Source of the DNA: Pseudoalteromonas piscicida
GTDB taxonomy: Bacteria; Pseudomonadota; Gammaproteobacteria; Enterobacterales; Alteromonadaceae
Direction of reading: 5' to 3'
Length of the DNA: 64,000 bases
Assembly (NCBI RefSeq): GCF_002208135.1
Contig: NZ_CP021646.1
Coordinates: forward strand, 236,501 to 300,500
Below, one piece after another: positions 18,418-27,783 of this stretch. The translations under genes were made by a program, and so were the position numbers. Under the pieces are notes generated by a model. The model searched no databases, was not told where the DNA came from, and was given only the letters and a program-made list of their open reading frames with translations. The stretch's first letter is position 1. Every line of letters starts with the position of its first letter.

Positions 18418-19173
18418 ATGAGAAAGGCATTGATCACAGGAGCTGCAAGCGGCATAGGTCGTTATATTGCGACGGCCCTTAGCAAGCAAGGATATAGCTT
18501 AGTGCTCGTAGATTTGAACTTAGCGCAAGTACAGACGGTGGCTGAGTCTATCGTCAGTGAAGGAGGAAATGCACAAGCGTTTGCGCTCAATATTGCCAAT
18601 AAGCAAGACATCGCTGACTTTATCCGTCAGCACGATAACATTGATGTGCTTATCAATAACGCAGGCGTGCAACATGTTGAAGCACTAGAGCATTATCCAG
18701 AAGATAAGTGGCAATTGCTGCAGGACGTGATGCTAACAGGTCCAGCCATGTTGTGTAAGGCGGTATTACCGCATATGCGCAAAGGCGGCTTTGGCCGTAT
18801 CGTTAATATTGGTTCTATCCATGCTCTAGTCGCTTCTAAATATAAGTCTGCTTATGTCGCTGCAAAACATGGGTTGATGGGATTTGGCAAAGTATTGGCG
18901 CTGGAAACCGCGGACTGCGATATCACCGTGAACACCATTTGCCCAGCTTATGTAAAAACCCCATTGGTAGAACAGCAAATTACCGCGCAAGCGAAACAGC
19001 ATGGGATCAGCGAGGATGAAGTGATAAACAATATTATGTTGGCGCCAATGCCGAAAAAGGCCTTTATAGGGTTGGATGAGATTGCCCATGCTGTCAATTT
19101 TTTACTCGCAAATGAGTCACGCAACATTACTGGCCAAGCCATTGTGCTGGACGGCGGCTGGACAGTGCAATAG
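18418..19173 (+). CDS. bdhA: 3-hydroxybutyrate dehydrogenase
   Basis: An NAD-dependent short-chain dehydrogenase, 251 residues, oxidising (R)-3-hydroxybutyrate to acetoacetate. It has the glycine motif TGAASGIG near residue 8, NNAG near residue 80, and the catalytic residues Ser133, Tyr146 and Lys150 (SAYVAAKHG). [15 protein letters not shown] and the length are typical of bacterial D-beta-hydroxybutyrate dehydrogenases. An AAGGAG ribosome binding site precedes it. Lying directly upstream of both CoA-transferase subunits strongly supports the assignment. Confidence 0.9.
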   Translation: MRKALITGAASGIGRYIATALSKQGYSLVLVDLNLAQVQTVAESIVSEGGNAQAFALNIANKQDIADFIRQHDNIDVLINNAGVQHVEALEHYPEDKWQLLQDVMLTGPAMLCKAVLPHMRKGGFGRIVNIGSIHALVASKYKSAYVAAKHGLMGFGKVLALETADCDITVNTICPAYVKTPLVEQQITAQAKQHGISEDEVINNIMLAPMPKKAFIGLDEIAHAVNFLLANESRNITGQAIVLDGGWTVQ

Positions 19174-19181
19174 GAGGAATG

Positions 19182-19886
19182 ATGGCTGGATTTGATAAGG
19201 TAGTCGTAAGCTACGAAGAAGCAATGGCAGGACTGTGTGATGGCATGACCGTGATTGCGGGGGGCTTTGGTTTGTGCGGGATCCCAGAAGGTTTGATAAG
19301 CCAAGTACGCCGCATGGGCACAAAGGATTTAACTGTGGTTTCTAATAACTGCGGAGTAGACGGGTTTGGTTTAGGGATTTTGCTTGAGGACAAGCAGATC
19401 CGCAAAATGGTGGCTTCCTATGTGGGAGAAAACGCATTGTTTGAGCAGCAGTTATTGAGTGGGGCATTGGAAGTTGAATTAACCCCGCAAGGGACGCTTG
19501 CAGAAAAAATGCGCGCAGGTGGAGCCGGGATCCCCGCTTTTTATACCGCAACAGGCGTTGGTACACCAGTCGCTGAGGGCAAAGAGGTAAAAACGTTTGG
19601 TGACAGAGAATACATTTTAGAACCAAGTATTACGGGAGATTTTGCCATCATAAAAGCGTGGAAAGCAGACCGTTTTGGCAACTGTGTTTATCGCCATACC
19701 GCCATGAACTTTAATCCAATGGCCGCAACGGCCGGAAAAATTACCGTCGTTGAGGTGGAAGAAATAGTAGAGCCCGGCGAAATCGAACCGAGCCAAATTC
19801 ATACTCCCGGAATTTATATCGACAGAGTGATTCTAGGACAGTTCGAAAAACGCATCGAAAAACGTACTGTGAAGGAGCAAGCATAA
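19182..19886 (+). CDS. scoA: 3-oxoacid CoA-transferase subunit A
   Basis: The alpha subunit of succinyl-CoA:acetoacetate CoA-transferase, which activates acetoacetate to acetoacetyl-CoA. It is 234 residues. The second ATG (19182) is preferred over 19179 because AGGAGG at 19172-19177 is then correctly spaced. The typical CoA-transferase loop [13 protein letters not shown] is near residue 25. Its stop overlaps the scoB start (TAATG). An AtoD-type acetyl-CoA donor enzyme is possible, but the sequence looks closer to ScoA. Confidence 0.9.
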   Translation: MAGFDKVVVSYEEAMAGLCDGMTVIAGGFGLCGIPEGLISQVRRMGTKDLTVVSNNCGVDGFGLGILLEDKQIRKMVASYVGENALFEQQLLSGALEVELTPQGTLAEKMRAGGAGIPAFYTATGVGTPVAEGKEVKTFGDREYILEPSITGDFAIIKAWKADRFGNCVYRHTAMNFNPMAATAGKITVVEVEEIVEPGEIEPSQIHTPGIYIDRVILGQFEKRIEKRTVKEQA

Positions 19887-20545
19887 TGGCATTAACCAGA
19901 GAGCAAATGGCCATGCGAGTGGCACAGGAATTAAGAGACGGGTTTTATGTCAACCTTGGCATTGGGATCCCCACGCTGGTGGCCAACTATGTACCACAGG
20001 GCATGGATGTTATGCTGCAATCGGAAAACGGCTTATTAGGCATGGGCGCTTATCCGACCGAGCAGGAAGTGGATGCGGATATGATCAATGCGGGTAAGGA
20101 AACCGTTACGGCCCGTACGGGAGCTGCCATTTTTAGTTCGGCAGAAAGCTTTGCAATGATCCGCGGCGGTCATGTGGACCTCACGGTGCTCGGCGCTTTT
20201 GAAGTAGATCAGCACGGCAATCTTGCCAGCTGGATGATCCCAGGTAAGCTTATCAAGGGCATGGGTGGCGCGATGGACCTTGTCGCTGGGGCTAAAAATA
20301 TAATTTGCACTATGACGCATGCGAATAAACAAGGCGAGTCCAAGCTTCTGCAGCAGTGTTGTTTACCTCTTACGGGCGTAAACTGTATCAATAAGATAGT
20401 AACCGATCTTGCGCTGCTTGAAGTCAAAAATGGTGCGTTTCATTTACTTGAGCGAGCACCGGGTGTTAGCGTCTTGGAAATTCAAGCAAAAACCGCAGGC
20501 ATATTGATTTGCCCAGATGACGTACCAGAGATGGTATTTAGCTAG
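19886..20545 (+). CDS. scoB: 3-oxoacid CoA-transferase subunit B
   Basis: The beta subunit of the same enzyme, 219 residues. The catalytic glutamate is Glu47 in QSENGLLGMG, the residue that forms the CoA-thioester intermediate. The start overlaps the scoA stop by one base, indicating co-translation in equal amounts. It ends the hydroxybutyrate operon. The product acetoacetyl-CoA would be cleaved by a thiolase encoded elsewhere, since none is in the window. Confidence 0.92.
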   Translation: MALTREQMAMRVAQELRDGFYVNLGIGIPTLVANYVPQGMDVMLQSENGLLGMGAYPTEQEVDADMINAGKETVTARTGAAIFSSAESFAMIRGGHVDLTVLGAFEVDQHGNLASWMIPGKLIKGMGGAMDLVAGAKNIICTMTHANKQGESKLLQQCCLPLTGVNCINKIVTDLALLEVKNGAFHLLERAPGVSVLEIQAKTAGILICPDDVPEMVFS

Positions 20546-20576
20546 CTTAAAATCAAAGGTTACGTTTTTAGTTGAA

Positions 20577-20605
20577 GAAAGAGCTGAGGTGACTCATGCT
20601 CTTTC
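20577..20605. terminator. Hairpin between scoB and the lectin-domain gene
   Basis: Perfect 8-bp stem GAAAGAGC/GCTCTTTC with a 13-nt loop between two convergent genes. It is not followed by a clear T-run on the plus strand, so it may act weakly or bidirectionally. Confidence 0.5.
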
Positions 20606-20630
20606 ATTGAAAGTGGTGCCTAACCGACTC

Positions 20631-21248
20631 CTATCTACTCCATGGAGTATAGTACCACTCTTGGTCTAGTCCGCCGTCACAATCGTAAAGTTGGATATTT
20701 CTTCCTTTAGACCCACTATGGCCTGTTGGATCTAGACATTTATTTTGCATTTTGTTGATGATGCGACCTGCGCCATCAAATCTCCACATTTGGTCGGCCA
20801 TTCCTTCACAGTGCCAAAATTGAACATTTCTTTTGGATGCACCATCGTAACGGCTTGCATCTAAACACAGGTGCTCGTCATACACTGGGCGAATCTCAAA
20901 CCAAGGGTCACCGTAATATTTGTCTTCAATATAACGTGCCAACTTGCCCATATATTGAAGCTTTATTTTTCCATGGGTAGCAAATGGTGAATTGAAAACA
21001 GAACTATCAAAAGAAATTTTTTGGTTGTCTTTGTAAAATGAAAAATACTGGTCACGGCCAAAGTCGCAGTAATAAGTCTGCACAGTCTGTCCTTTCCATG
21101 CTTTATCTACTTCACTTTTTCCATCCATACAAATAAAATTGGTTTCTTCAGCGTATTTTTGTTTATTGATAAACATTATACCTGAAGCTGCTTGAGTCAT
21201 CGTTGAAACTGCTAGAGCTGCTCCTGCTAGCACTAAAGTGTATTTCAT
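20631..21248 (-). CDS. Secreted ricin-type lectin-domain protein
   Basis: A 205-residue exported protein. A signal peptide ends near TQAAS (residue 22). The N-terminal half is unassigned and contains several cysteines. The C-terminal part is a beta-trefoil-like carbohydrate-binding domain: LCLDASRYDGASKRNVQFWHC followed by DQMWRF, and CLDPTGHSGSKGRNIQLYDC followed by DQEWYY, i.e. two QxW-type repeats of about 40 residues. No enzyme domain is attached. It probably binds a surface or polymeric sugar outside the inner membrane. Convergent with scoB and divergent from the LtaS-like gene. Confidence 0.8.
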   Translation of the reverse strand: MKYTLVLAGAALAVSTMTQAASGIMFINKQKYAEETNFICMDGKSEVDKAWKGQTVQTYYCDFGRDQYFSFYKDNQKISFDSSVFNSPFATHGKIKLQYMGKLARYIEDKYYGDPWFEIRPVYDEHLCLDASRYDGASKRNVQFWHCEGMADQMWRFDGAGRIINKMQNKCLDPTGHSGSKGRNIQLYDCDGGLDQEWYYTPWSR

Positions 21249-21369
21249 AGTTATTTCCTTATTTTGTTTGTGTTACTATTAGGGAAGTTAACATTAATTT
21301 AAATAATTATCAATTTTATATTATCATTATTGATGGGTTGTTATTTTTTATAATGAAGGATTATCTGCT

Positions 21370-23321
21370 TTGTTGCTCAACAATAGTTTATCTTCAAGCC
21401 GCTGGATAAAGTTCATAAGGGAAAGTTGGGTTATTTTCTTGTTATGGGTCAGTGGTGTATTCTTACTTATGTCATTTAGAGTTTTCTATCTCTTTAACTT
21501 TAAAGAAAAAGTATCGTATGATCTTACGATTGGCCAACTGCTTGATGCCTTAGCCACCGGTTTTAAATTTGACTCCTCTGCTGCTGGAGTTTGTCTCGCT
21601 ATTCCTTTTTTGCTGAATTGTTTCCTACAGCCTTTGCGATTAGATAATTGGGTTAGACGAGCACGCAATACGATAGGGCTAATCTATCTGAGTGTTTTTG
21701 TATTATTAGGAATCTGCGGGATAACTTATATCAGTGAGTATGGAACTCAATATAATTACTTTATGCTGGAAGGGTTATATGATGATCAGCAGGCCATACT
21801 GAGCACCGCGATTCAGCAGTATAAACCTTGGGGTAGTTTGTTGAGCATAGGTATACTGCTGTCTTGCGTGGTCGTATGGACTCGTTTTGTGGATAAGAGA
21901 AGTTATCGCTTACTAATAAATATTTGTCCGAAGAGTAGAATCAAACAAGCAGTTATTTCGATATTGGTGTTCGTTATGTTCGTTTGCGCCGCTAGAGGTT
22001 CATTTGACTCCCGTCCCGCATCGAGAAAGTGGTCAGCTGTCACCACTGATCCATTTGTAAACAACTTAGTTATTAACCCATTTCGCAGTTTCTTCTACGC
22101 GATACAAGACTACGGTGAATTAAATCAGCTCACTACGTCAAGTACTAACCCTTATTTAGCCGATAAGCATGAGGTTGATGATGCGCTGCATAATAACGAG
22201 ACTCGAAGTGTGGGTCCCTTAATTCAAAAGCCTTCACGCATTTTTTACATTGTAATGGAAAGCTTTGACTCTTGGCCTCTGCAGAATAAATATAGGGATT
22301 TAGCGCTAACAGAAAATTTTCATCGATTAAAAGCAAAGGGTATTTACGTTGAACAAGCATTGCCTGCTGCATCAAGCACAATGAACTCATTATCCAGTCT
22401 AGTTACGGGGATTCCATTTAGTGGTATTAACATGAGCCGTCTCACGAGTAAGGCTCATACTTACTCGCTAATCCATTTGATGGAGGGCAAGGCTATACAT
22501 CACAATTTTTTTATGGCGGCTTATTGTCTTGGCAAACAGTAGGTGATTTTATGGATAGGCATGGCGTCGATCATATTTATTCGGCGGCAAATGCAGGAGG
22601 TAAGGGCAGTGCCGGTGTATGGGGGGTTGATGATGGGCAGTTATTTGATCTCGTTAGCCAGTCAGTGCCAGAAAATAGCTTTAATTTGATTATGACGACT
22701 AGCTATCATGGCCCATTTAATTTAGATTTGTCAGCTAGCGATTACCCTTGGAAAAATGGTGACTACCCCGCTAAGTTTCAGCGGATGGGTGATGAAGTGT
22801 TATCTGCTAACACTCTTGGACACTTATGGTATTCAGATCAAATGATGGGGCAGTTTGTGGATAATATGCAACGCAAATACCCTGATGCGCTATTTATCAT
22901 TACGGGAGATCACTACAGCCGCCGCTATTTTCATGCTAAGCCTAACTTGTACGAACTCACCCATGTCCCAATCCTTTTACTGGGGCAAGGGGTTTCACCT
23001 AAATTGAGTAACCGAACAATTGCTTCACATATGGATATCACAGCTACAATTATGGACTTGATAGCAAGGCCCAACACATCATTTGCTAGTTTTGGCCATT
23101 CACTTGTTGGTTCTGAAACACCAGAGAGTGTTTTTGGTTATAAAACAATTCGAGATACGGAGCGGGTTTGGAAACAAGGTGATGGTGAGCAGTTTTATAG
23201 CTATCAGGTTAACCCCAAACTGGGTGATAAAAGTGTTGAGAAGCCAGCACCAACCCTTGAATATCAAACTTATATGGCTGCTGCATGGCAATTACTAATG
23301 GGGAGTCCTGCTCCTCATTAG
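21370..23321 (+). pseudogene. LtaS-like sulfatase-family membrane enzyme, frameshifted
   Basis: An N-terminal part (21370-22542) and a C-terminal part (read from about 22488 to 23321) are two frames of one gene of about 650 codons. The first part has about five membrane segments and the start of a sulfatase/LtaS domain; the second completes it. All expected catalytic residues exist: Glu297 (VMESF), Thr337 (ASSTM), and Asp/His in TGDHYSRR (22908-22913). The break is a missing G in the run at 22485-22487. Adding one G turns EGKAIHHNFF into EGQGYTSQFFYGG and restores the frame. The family transfers phosphoglycerol or phosphoethanolamine to envelope glycans. The start appears to be TTG at 21370, 9 nt after GAAGGA. 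Confidence 0.8.
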
Positions 23322-23356
23322 ACTACGACACGGGTCAATATAGACTGTTAAATCCG

Positions 23357-23393
23357 AAGGCCATACTAATCTTTTGATTAGTATGGCCTTTAA
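23357..23393. terminator. Strong intrinsic terminator
   Basis: A 15-bp perfect stem AAGGCCATACTAATC/GATTAGTATGGCCTT with a 4-nt TTTT loop, followed by TT on the plus strand and by TTCGG on the minus strand. It separates two convergent genes and probably ends the LtaS-like transcript. Confidence 0.8.
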
Positions 23394-23489
23394 TCGTATT
23401 CGTATAAGTGCAAATCACTATAGCAGTGAGGTATGCTTTTTGAATGATACTATGTAGTCTTATTTATCAACTGTTAATGACTAAGATAC

Positions 23490-24137
23490 TCAAGCGCTAC
23501 GTGCATTCATCTCAGCAATAAACTTGTTCGAATCTTCAATAGAGCGATTCATATCTGCGATTAGGGCGCTAATATCACGCTTTAACCCCGTAAACTCACT
23601 TTTAATAGCGCTTACCGCTTGTGCATTTAGGTTGTGCTTAAGGTACAGCACATTATCTTGTAGTGAGTCGAGCACGGGCTGCATTTTGGCTTCACTGCTG
23701 CGCATTGAGCGAAGTAAGCGTTCAAATTGGCGCTGTGTTTGACTTAATTGCTTAGCACTCTCGCGTTTTAGGTTTGCACTCGAATATTGCTCAAGTTCAT
23801 CTTGCCACTCGTCAAATAGCGCATTGGCCACGTCTTCCACTTTGTCTATATTGCTACTTACTTCAGCTGCAGCAGCAAGGGATGATTGGTAGTCATCGTT
23901 AAGCAGGTTATAGGCTTCTTGTAATTCGCCACCATTAAAATTAATTAACGTGGTGAGTCTTTCCAATGCCGATTGAAACTCTTTTTGTGATTCCTCTTGG
24001 GACTCCTTTGTTTCTTCGACACGATCAACCAATATCTCGCGTTTATGCACACCAAACTTTTCCATGGTGGCGTAATAGGCACTTTGGCAGCCTGTAACGA
24101 GTAAAAGTAACACTGCGCTTAAGGTGAGTTTCTTCAT
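23490..24137 (-). CDS. DUF2959-family lipoprotein
   Basis: A 215-residue predicted lipoprotein. The signal sequence ends in the lipobox LVTGC, placing the acylated cysteine near residue 17. The rest is almost wholly helical and coiled-coil-like, with many Glu, Gln and Lys residues. The start at 24137 (MKKLTLS) is preferred over the in-frame GTG at 24143 because GGGAG is then spaced correctly. The pattern matches DUF2959, a family of unknown function found in marine Gammaproteobacteria. Confidence 0.78.
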   Translation of the reverse strand: MKKLTLSAVLLLLVTGCQSAYYATMEKFGVHKREILVDRVEETKESQEESQKEFQSALERLTTLINFNGGELQEAYNLLNDDYQSSLAAAAEVSSNIDKVEDVANALFDEWQDELEQYSSANLKRESAKQLSQTQRQFERLLRSMRSSEAKMQPVLDSLQDNVLYLKHNLNAQAVSAIKSEFTGLKRDISALIADMNRSIEDSNKFIAEMNARSA

Positions 24138-24255
24138 TTGCACTCCCGGGCTCTAGAAGGTCAATAATCAGTAAGTGGCCATGTGACCGTCGTTATATAT
24201 TACTACTTAGCGCTATAAATTATGGCGGGGATTGTTATGATGTGTAAAGTGATCC

Positions 24256-25176
24256 ATGAATATTAACTTGATTATGATGCAAAGAATAACCGAAATGAAG
24301 ATCGTCGCACTGCGATTCTTACATTCTCAGCCTAGCTGGTGGCGCCGCTATAGTAAGCGTTGTGTTGAAGACCAGATCACAGTCAATGCGGGCTATTTAG
24401 CGTATGTCACGCTGTTGTCGTTAGTCCCCTTGGTTGCCGTGGGCGTGGCAATTTTTTCGGCGTTTCCTGGGTTTGAAGATACACGTTTTGCAATTGAAAA
24501 CTTTGTGTTCAATAACTTTGTGCCGACATCGACGGACACCATTAAAGAGCATATCAGTGCGTTTACTGGCAATGCGAATAAGATGACAGCGGTGGGGGTG
24601 AGCTTTTTGGCCGTCGTGGCTTTGCTGCTTATTCGTAATGTTGACACCACACTCAACCGTATATGGCGAGTAAAGCAAAAACGCCCGTTGATGATTTCGT
24701 TTGCGATTTACTGGATGGTGCTGACACTTGGTCCAGTGCTATTGGGAGCAAGTATTGGTATGACATCCTATATTGTTTCTTTAGTGACATTTGCCGATCA
24801 AGGGATCCCAGGGTTTAGTGGTGCACTAATTAAGATGTTGCCCTATTTAATTTCTATGGTTGGCTTCATCATGCTCTATACTTTAGTACCAAATACCAGT
24901 GTGTCATTTCGAGCAGCGGTTCCAGGTGCTTTGTTTGCAGCTTTGTTATTTGAGCTAACGAAAAAAGGCTTTGCATTATACATCAGCCATTTTCCCTCAT
25001 ACGAAGTTATCTATGGGGCACTCGCGACAGTACCTATTCTTTTTGTTTGGGTATATTTATCTTGGATAGTGGTGTTGTTAGGTGCGGAGTTTACTGTGTG
25101 CTTAACCCAAGATATGGAAGCCGCAGGACTAGATACAAACTCGGAATTTGACCCACCAGACGCGCAGGGACTTTAG
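24256..25176 (+). CDS. yihY: YihY/BrkB-family membrane protein
   Basis: A 306-residue inner membrane protein with about six membrane segments. It closely follows E. coli YihY: YLAYVTLLSLVPLVAVGVAIF, NKMTAVGVSFL and KKGFALYISHFPSYEVIYGALA. Once annotated as RNase BN, the family is now regarded as an envelope protein of uncertain transport role. The start could be ATG 24256 or 24295; neither has a strong ribosome binding site. It is followed 42 nt later by the peptidase-like gene. Confidence 0.85.
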   Translation: MNINLIMMQRITEMKIVALRFLHSQPSWWRRYSKRCVEDQITVNAGYLAYVTLLSLVPLVAVGVAIFSAFPGFEDTRFAIENFVFNNFVPTSTDTIKEHISAFTGNANKMTAVGVSFLAVVALLLIRNVDTTLNRIWRVKQKRPLMISFAIYWMVLTLGPVLLGASIGMTSYIVSLVTFADQGIPGFSGALIKMLPYLISMVGFIMLYTLVPNTSVSFRAAVPGALFAALLFELTKKGFALYISHFPSYEVIYGALATVPILFVWVYLSWIVVLLGAEFTVCLTQDMEAAGLDTNSEFDPPDAQGL

Positions 25177-25217
25177 CTTTTACCGATAATGGTTAGCTTA
25201 AGCCCCTAGGGGGAATT

Positions 25218-26162
25218 ATGAGCTTATTGTATCACCATGGCGACGCACTGCGTCGCTTCCATCTTGCGGTCGGCGAAGGGCATCAATTGGGCATAGAGGA
25301 ATATGGCAACAGTGATGGTACGCCACTTATCATGTTGCATGGAGGCCCAGGGCAGGGCCACTCTCGCAATGTATTAGGTTACTTCAATCCACAAAAATAC
25401 CGCATTATCCTGTTTAGTCAGCGAGGCTGTGGTAACTCAACGCCTGCTGATTTTAGCAATATAAATACCGCGAACCTGCTGAAAGACATTCACACCATTC
25501 GTGCGCATTTAGGGCTGCAAAAGGTTGTACTCGCCGGGGAATCTTTCGGTGCCATGCTGGCTCTTCTTTATGCTGAGCAACATCGTGAAGATGTCTTGGG
25601 GATGGTGTTGTGGTCGAGTTTTTTGGGCACTGAGACTGATCTACATTGGCTTTATGGTAATCAAGGCGCGCCTGCGCAAATTTATCCAGAGCAGTATCTT
25701 GCCTTCGCGCAAGGTGCACAAACCATAGAATCCTTGCTAGACCAATATCATACTGCACTCTTTGGCGAGGATGAATTACTGAAAAGAAAAGCGGCGCAGC
25801 GCTGGTGTGAGTGGGATAACTTGATCACAACGGGTTGCGATACGCAAGGTATTAGGCTCTGCAAAGCAGACAAACAGCTCAGTAAAGCACAGCAGATGGT
25901 GCATTTTTTTAGTCATCACTGTTTTATCAAAACAGAGCAAATCATAATAGATGCACAGCAGCTTGAGCACTTACCTATCTGGTTTATTCACAGTCGGCAT
26001 GATTTAATGTGCCGATACGCGCCAGTTCATCAGTTAGCGCAAGTCATTAAGGCACAGTTACTGATATTGAATGGGGTTGGACATTGCAGCGCTAACCCCG
26101 TTTACGCAGAAGCAATAAGACGAGCGGCTGATCTATTACAGTGTAAAATTCAGCATCATTAG
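25218..26162 (+). CDS. Proline iminopeptidase-like alpha/beta hydrolase (S33)
   Basis: A 314-residue cytosolic hydrolase. The HGGPGQGHS oxyanion motif near residue 42 and RIILFSQRGCGNS are typical of prolyl aminopeptidases, which release N-terminal proline. The nucleophile lies in GESFGA, where classical enzymes have GGSWGS, so specificity may differ. The acid and base are probably Asp in SRHDLMCRY and His in GVGHCSANP. A GGGGG ribosome binding site precedes it. The gene lies 20 nt before dtd, so the two are probably co-transcribed. Confidence 0.78.
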   Translation: MSLLYHHGDALRRFHLAVGEGHQLGIEEYGNSDGTPLIMLHGGPGQGHSRNVLGYFNPQKYRIILFSQRGCGNSTPADFSNINTANLLKDIHTIRAHLGLQKVVLAGESFGAMLALLYAEQHREDVLGMVLWSSFLGTETDLHWLYGNQGAPAQIYPEQYLAFAQGAQTIESLLDQYHTALFGEDELLKRKAAQRWCEWDNLITTGCDTQGIRLCKADKQLSKAQQMVHFFSHHCFIKTEQIIIDAQQLEHLPIWFIHSRHDLMCRYAPVHQLAQVIKAQLLILNGVGHCSANPVYAEAIRRAADLLQCKIQHH

Positions 26163-26181
26163 AAGTCACAAGAGGTAGGTA

Positions 26182-26622
26182 GTGCAAGGACTAATTCAAA
26201 GAGTCAGTGAGGCAAAGGTAGAAGTAGAAGGTGAGATTGTAGGCCAGATCAAACAGGGGATATTACTACTATTGGGCGTTGAAAAGCCGGATACAGAACA
26301 AACTGCGGATAAGTTACTGCACAAGGTGAGTAACTACCGTATTTTTACCGACGACAACGGGAAAATGAATTTAAGTTTAAAAGACATAGAAGGTGAATTA
26401 TTGGTTGTATCGCAATTCACCTTAGCGGCAGATACTAAAAAAGGCATGAGGCCAAGTTTCTCGGGTGCAGGAACACCAGAGCAAGCGAATACACTCTACG
26501 AATATTTTGTGGCTCAAGCTAAGGCTGCAGGGTTGAAAGTCGCGACGGGGCAATTTGCTGCGGATATGAAGGTGAGGTTACTGAACGACGGCCCTGTGAC
26601 TTTTAACTTTAGTGTTGAATAG
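26182..26622 (+). CDS. dtd: D-aminoacyl-tRNA deacylase
   Basis: Dtd hydrolyses D-amino acids mischarged on tRNA. It is 146 residues, like E. coli (145). It starts with GTG (MQGLIQRVSEAKVEVEG in the mature reading), placed where E. coli has MIALIQRV, with an AGAGGTAGG binding site. The active-site motifs SQFTLAAD and NDGPVTFNF are both intact; the second corresponds to the Gly-Pro chirality filter. Confidence 0.95.
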   Translation: MQGLIQRVSEAKVEVEGEIVGQIKQGILLLLGVEKPDTEQTADKLLHKVSNYRIFTDDNGKMNLSLKDIEGELLVVSQFTLAADTKKGMRPSFSGAGTPEQANTLYEYFVAQAKAAGLKVATGQFAADMKVRLLNDGPVTFNFSVE

Positions 26623-26654
26623 TGATTTGATGTAAAAGGCTAGGGTCAACAAAT

Positions 26655-26925
26655 GCTAGGGCCAGTTGACCTTTGCTGTTTGATTTTTGTTCTTCTGAGT
26701 GTGTTTTGGTCGCGACGCTCGACTTGCCGCCTAGTAATCTAGGCAAAAGTTGAGCAACAATGAACAAAGCGCACTCAGATGAACCCAAAGGGCAGCGCTT
26801 GATTAGCATTTCTACTGTGTTATCGCCAGACTTACATAGAATGACTATGCTACGCTGGCTCTGCCTTGTATAAATACCAATCAAACTGCTGCAAAAACAA
26901 ACTTGAAAGATCAACAGGCCCTAGC
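26655..26925. repeat. 271-bp structured element with inverted ends
   Basis: The ends are inverted copies: GCTAGGGCCAGTTGACCTTT at the left and the reverse complement GCTAGGGCCTGTTGATCTTT at the right. Inside are nested hairpins, e.g. TCTGAGTGTG with CGCACTCAGA, and GCCTAG-TAAT-CTAGGC flanked by GCTCGACTT/AAGTTGAGC. There is no ORF. A second GGCTAGGGTCAAC sits just outside at 26638-26650, and GCTAGGGTCAACA recurs at 48151. The right end supplies the TAG stop of the methyltransferase gene. It looks like a MITE or large REP-type element. Confidence 0.7.
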
Positions 26926-27610
26926 GTTTAACCTCGATAATCATGTTGGCGTAATCCGGCACTTTTTCGATAAAAGGCTTTTTGCCAAAGTTGGTAATTA
27001 ATAAGTGCTGAAGTTGCTTGAGTTGCGATTCATGCTCAGTTAAAAAGTTGATATACAGTCGGCCTCCATCATTAATAGCGGCTCTGAGCAGGCGATAAAA
27101 TTGGTGTTGAAACAAGAATATGGGAGGCTCGAGTTCACTAAATAAATCGAGCACAATCCAATCGTAGCGTTTACCTTGTTGCAGCGCCTTAAATACATCA
27201 ACACAATTAACATCGCATAAAGGGTCGCCACCAAAATAGCGTTTGTAACAATGGATCACATCTGGGTTGTTATCTATGGTGGTAATGTGACAATTTGGAT
27301 AAGTGGCATTGAGGTAATCGCGGATAGCACCGGCGCCAAGACCCAGCTCCAATACGCTTGTTGGTGGTGCGACTTGCTGCCAGCGACTCGCGAATGTTTT
27401 TAAATGAGGAAATAACAAGTGCTCCGGGTGGTTTAACTCCACAACGGATTGTAATGTGTTGTTTATCAGAAGCCATCTTAACGATTTCTCTTGGCGCACT
27501 TGGATGCTATTTCTGCCTTGTTTATGCCAATATAGCAAGTGTCCTAGCTGGTGGCTCCGGTCCACAAAATCGTTGCTGATAGTGCCTGAATGCGTAATAA
27601 ATTCTCCCAT
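26921..27610 (-). CDS. Spermidine synthase-like SAM-dependent methyltransferase fold protein
   Basis: A 229-residue class I Rossmann protein. Motif I is VLELGLGAGAIRDYL, followed by ITTIDNNPDVIHCY and YDWIVLDLF, as in spermidine synthase-like proteins. Length and motifs fit the SpeE-like family, but there is no sign of a polyamine decarboxylase partner, so the substrate is unknown. The stop codon TAG is formed by the end of the adjoining repeat element, so the extreme C-terminus may have been altered. No clear ribosome binding site lies before the ATG at 27610. Confidence 0.7.
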   Translation of the reverse strand: MGEFITHSGTISNDFVDRSHQLGHLLYWHKQGRNSIQVRQEKSLRWLLINNTLQSVVELNHPEHLLFPHLKTFASRWQQVAPPTSVLELGLGAGAIRDYLNATYPNCHITTIDNNPDVIHCYKRYFGGDPLCDVNCVDVFKALQQGKRYDWIVLDLFSELEPPIFLFQHQFYRLLRAAINDGGRLYINFLTEHESQLKQLQHLLITNFGKKPFIEKVPDYANMIIEVKR

Positions 27611-27783
27611 GATAACATCAGCATAGACGAGGATTTTGTGAATGCCAGCTTGTCCATCAGTTTTTACACTAAAGGATAAATGTTTTGGCGCATTTTATTC
27701 CCTACACTGAGCTTATCTTGTAGGGTGTATCCGTACTAGATTCAAAGTCGTTTAACAGGCTAATAACAAAACAGGAGTCAGTG

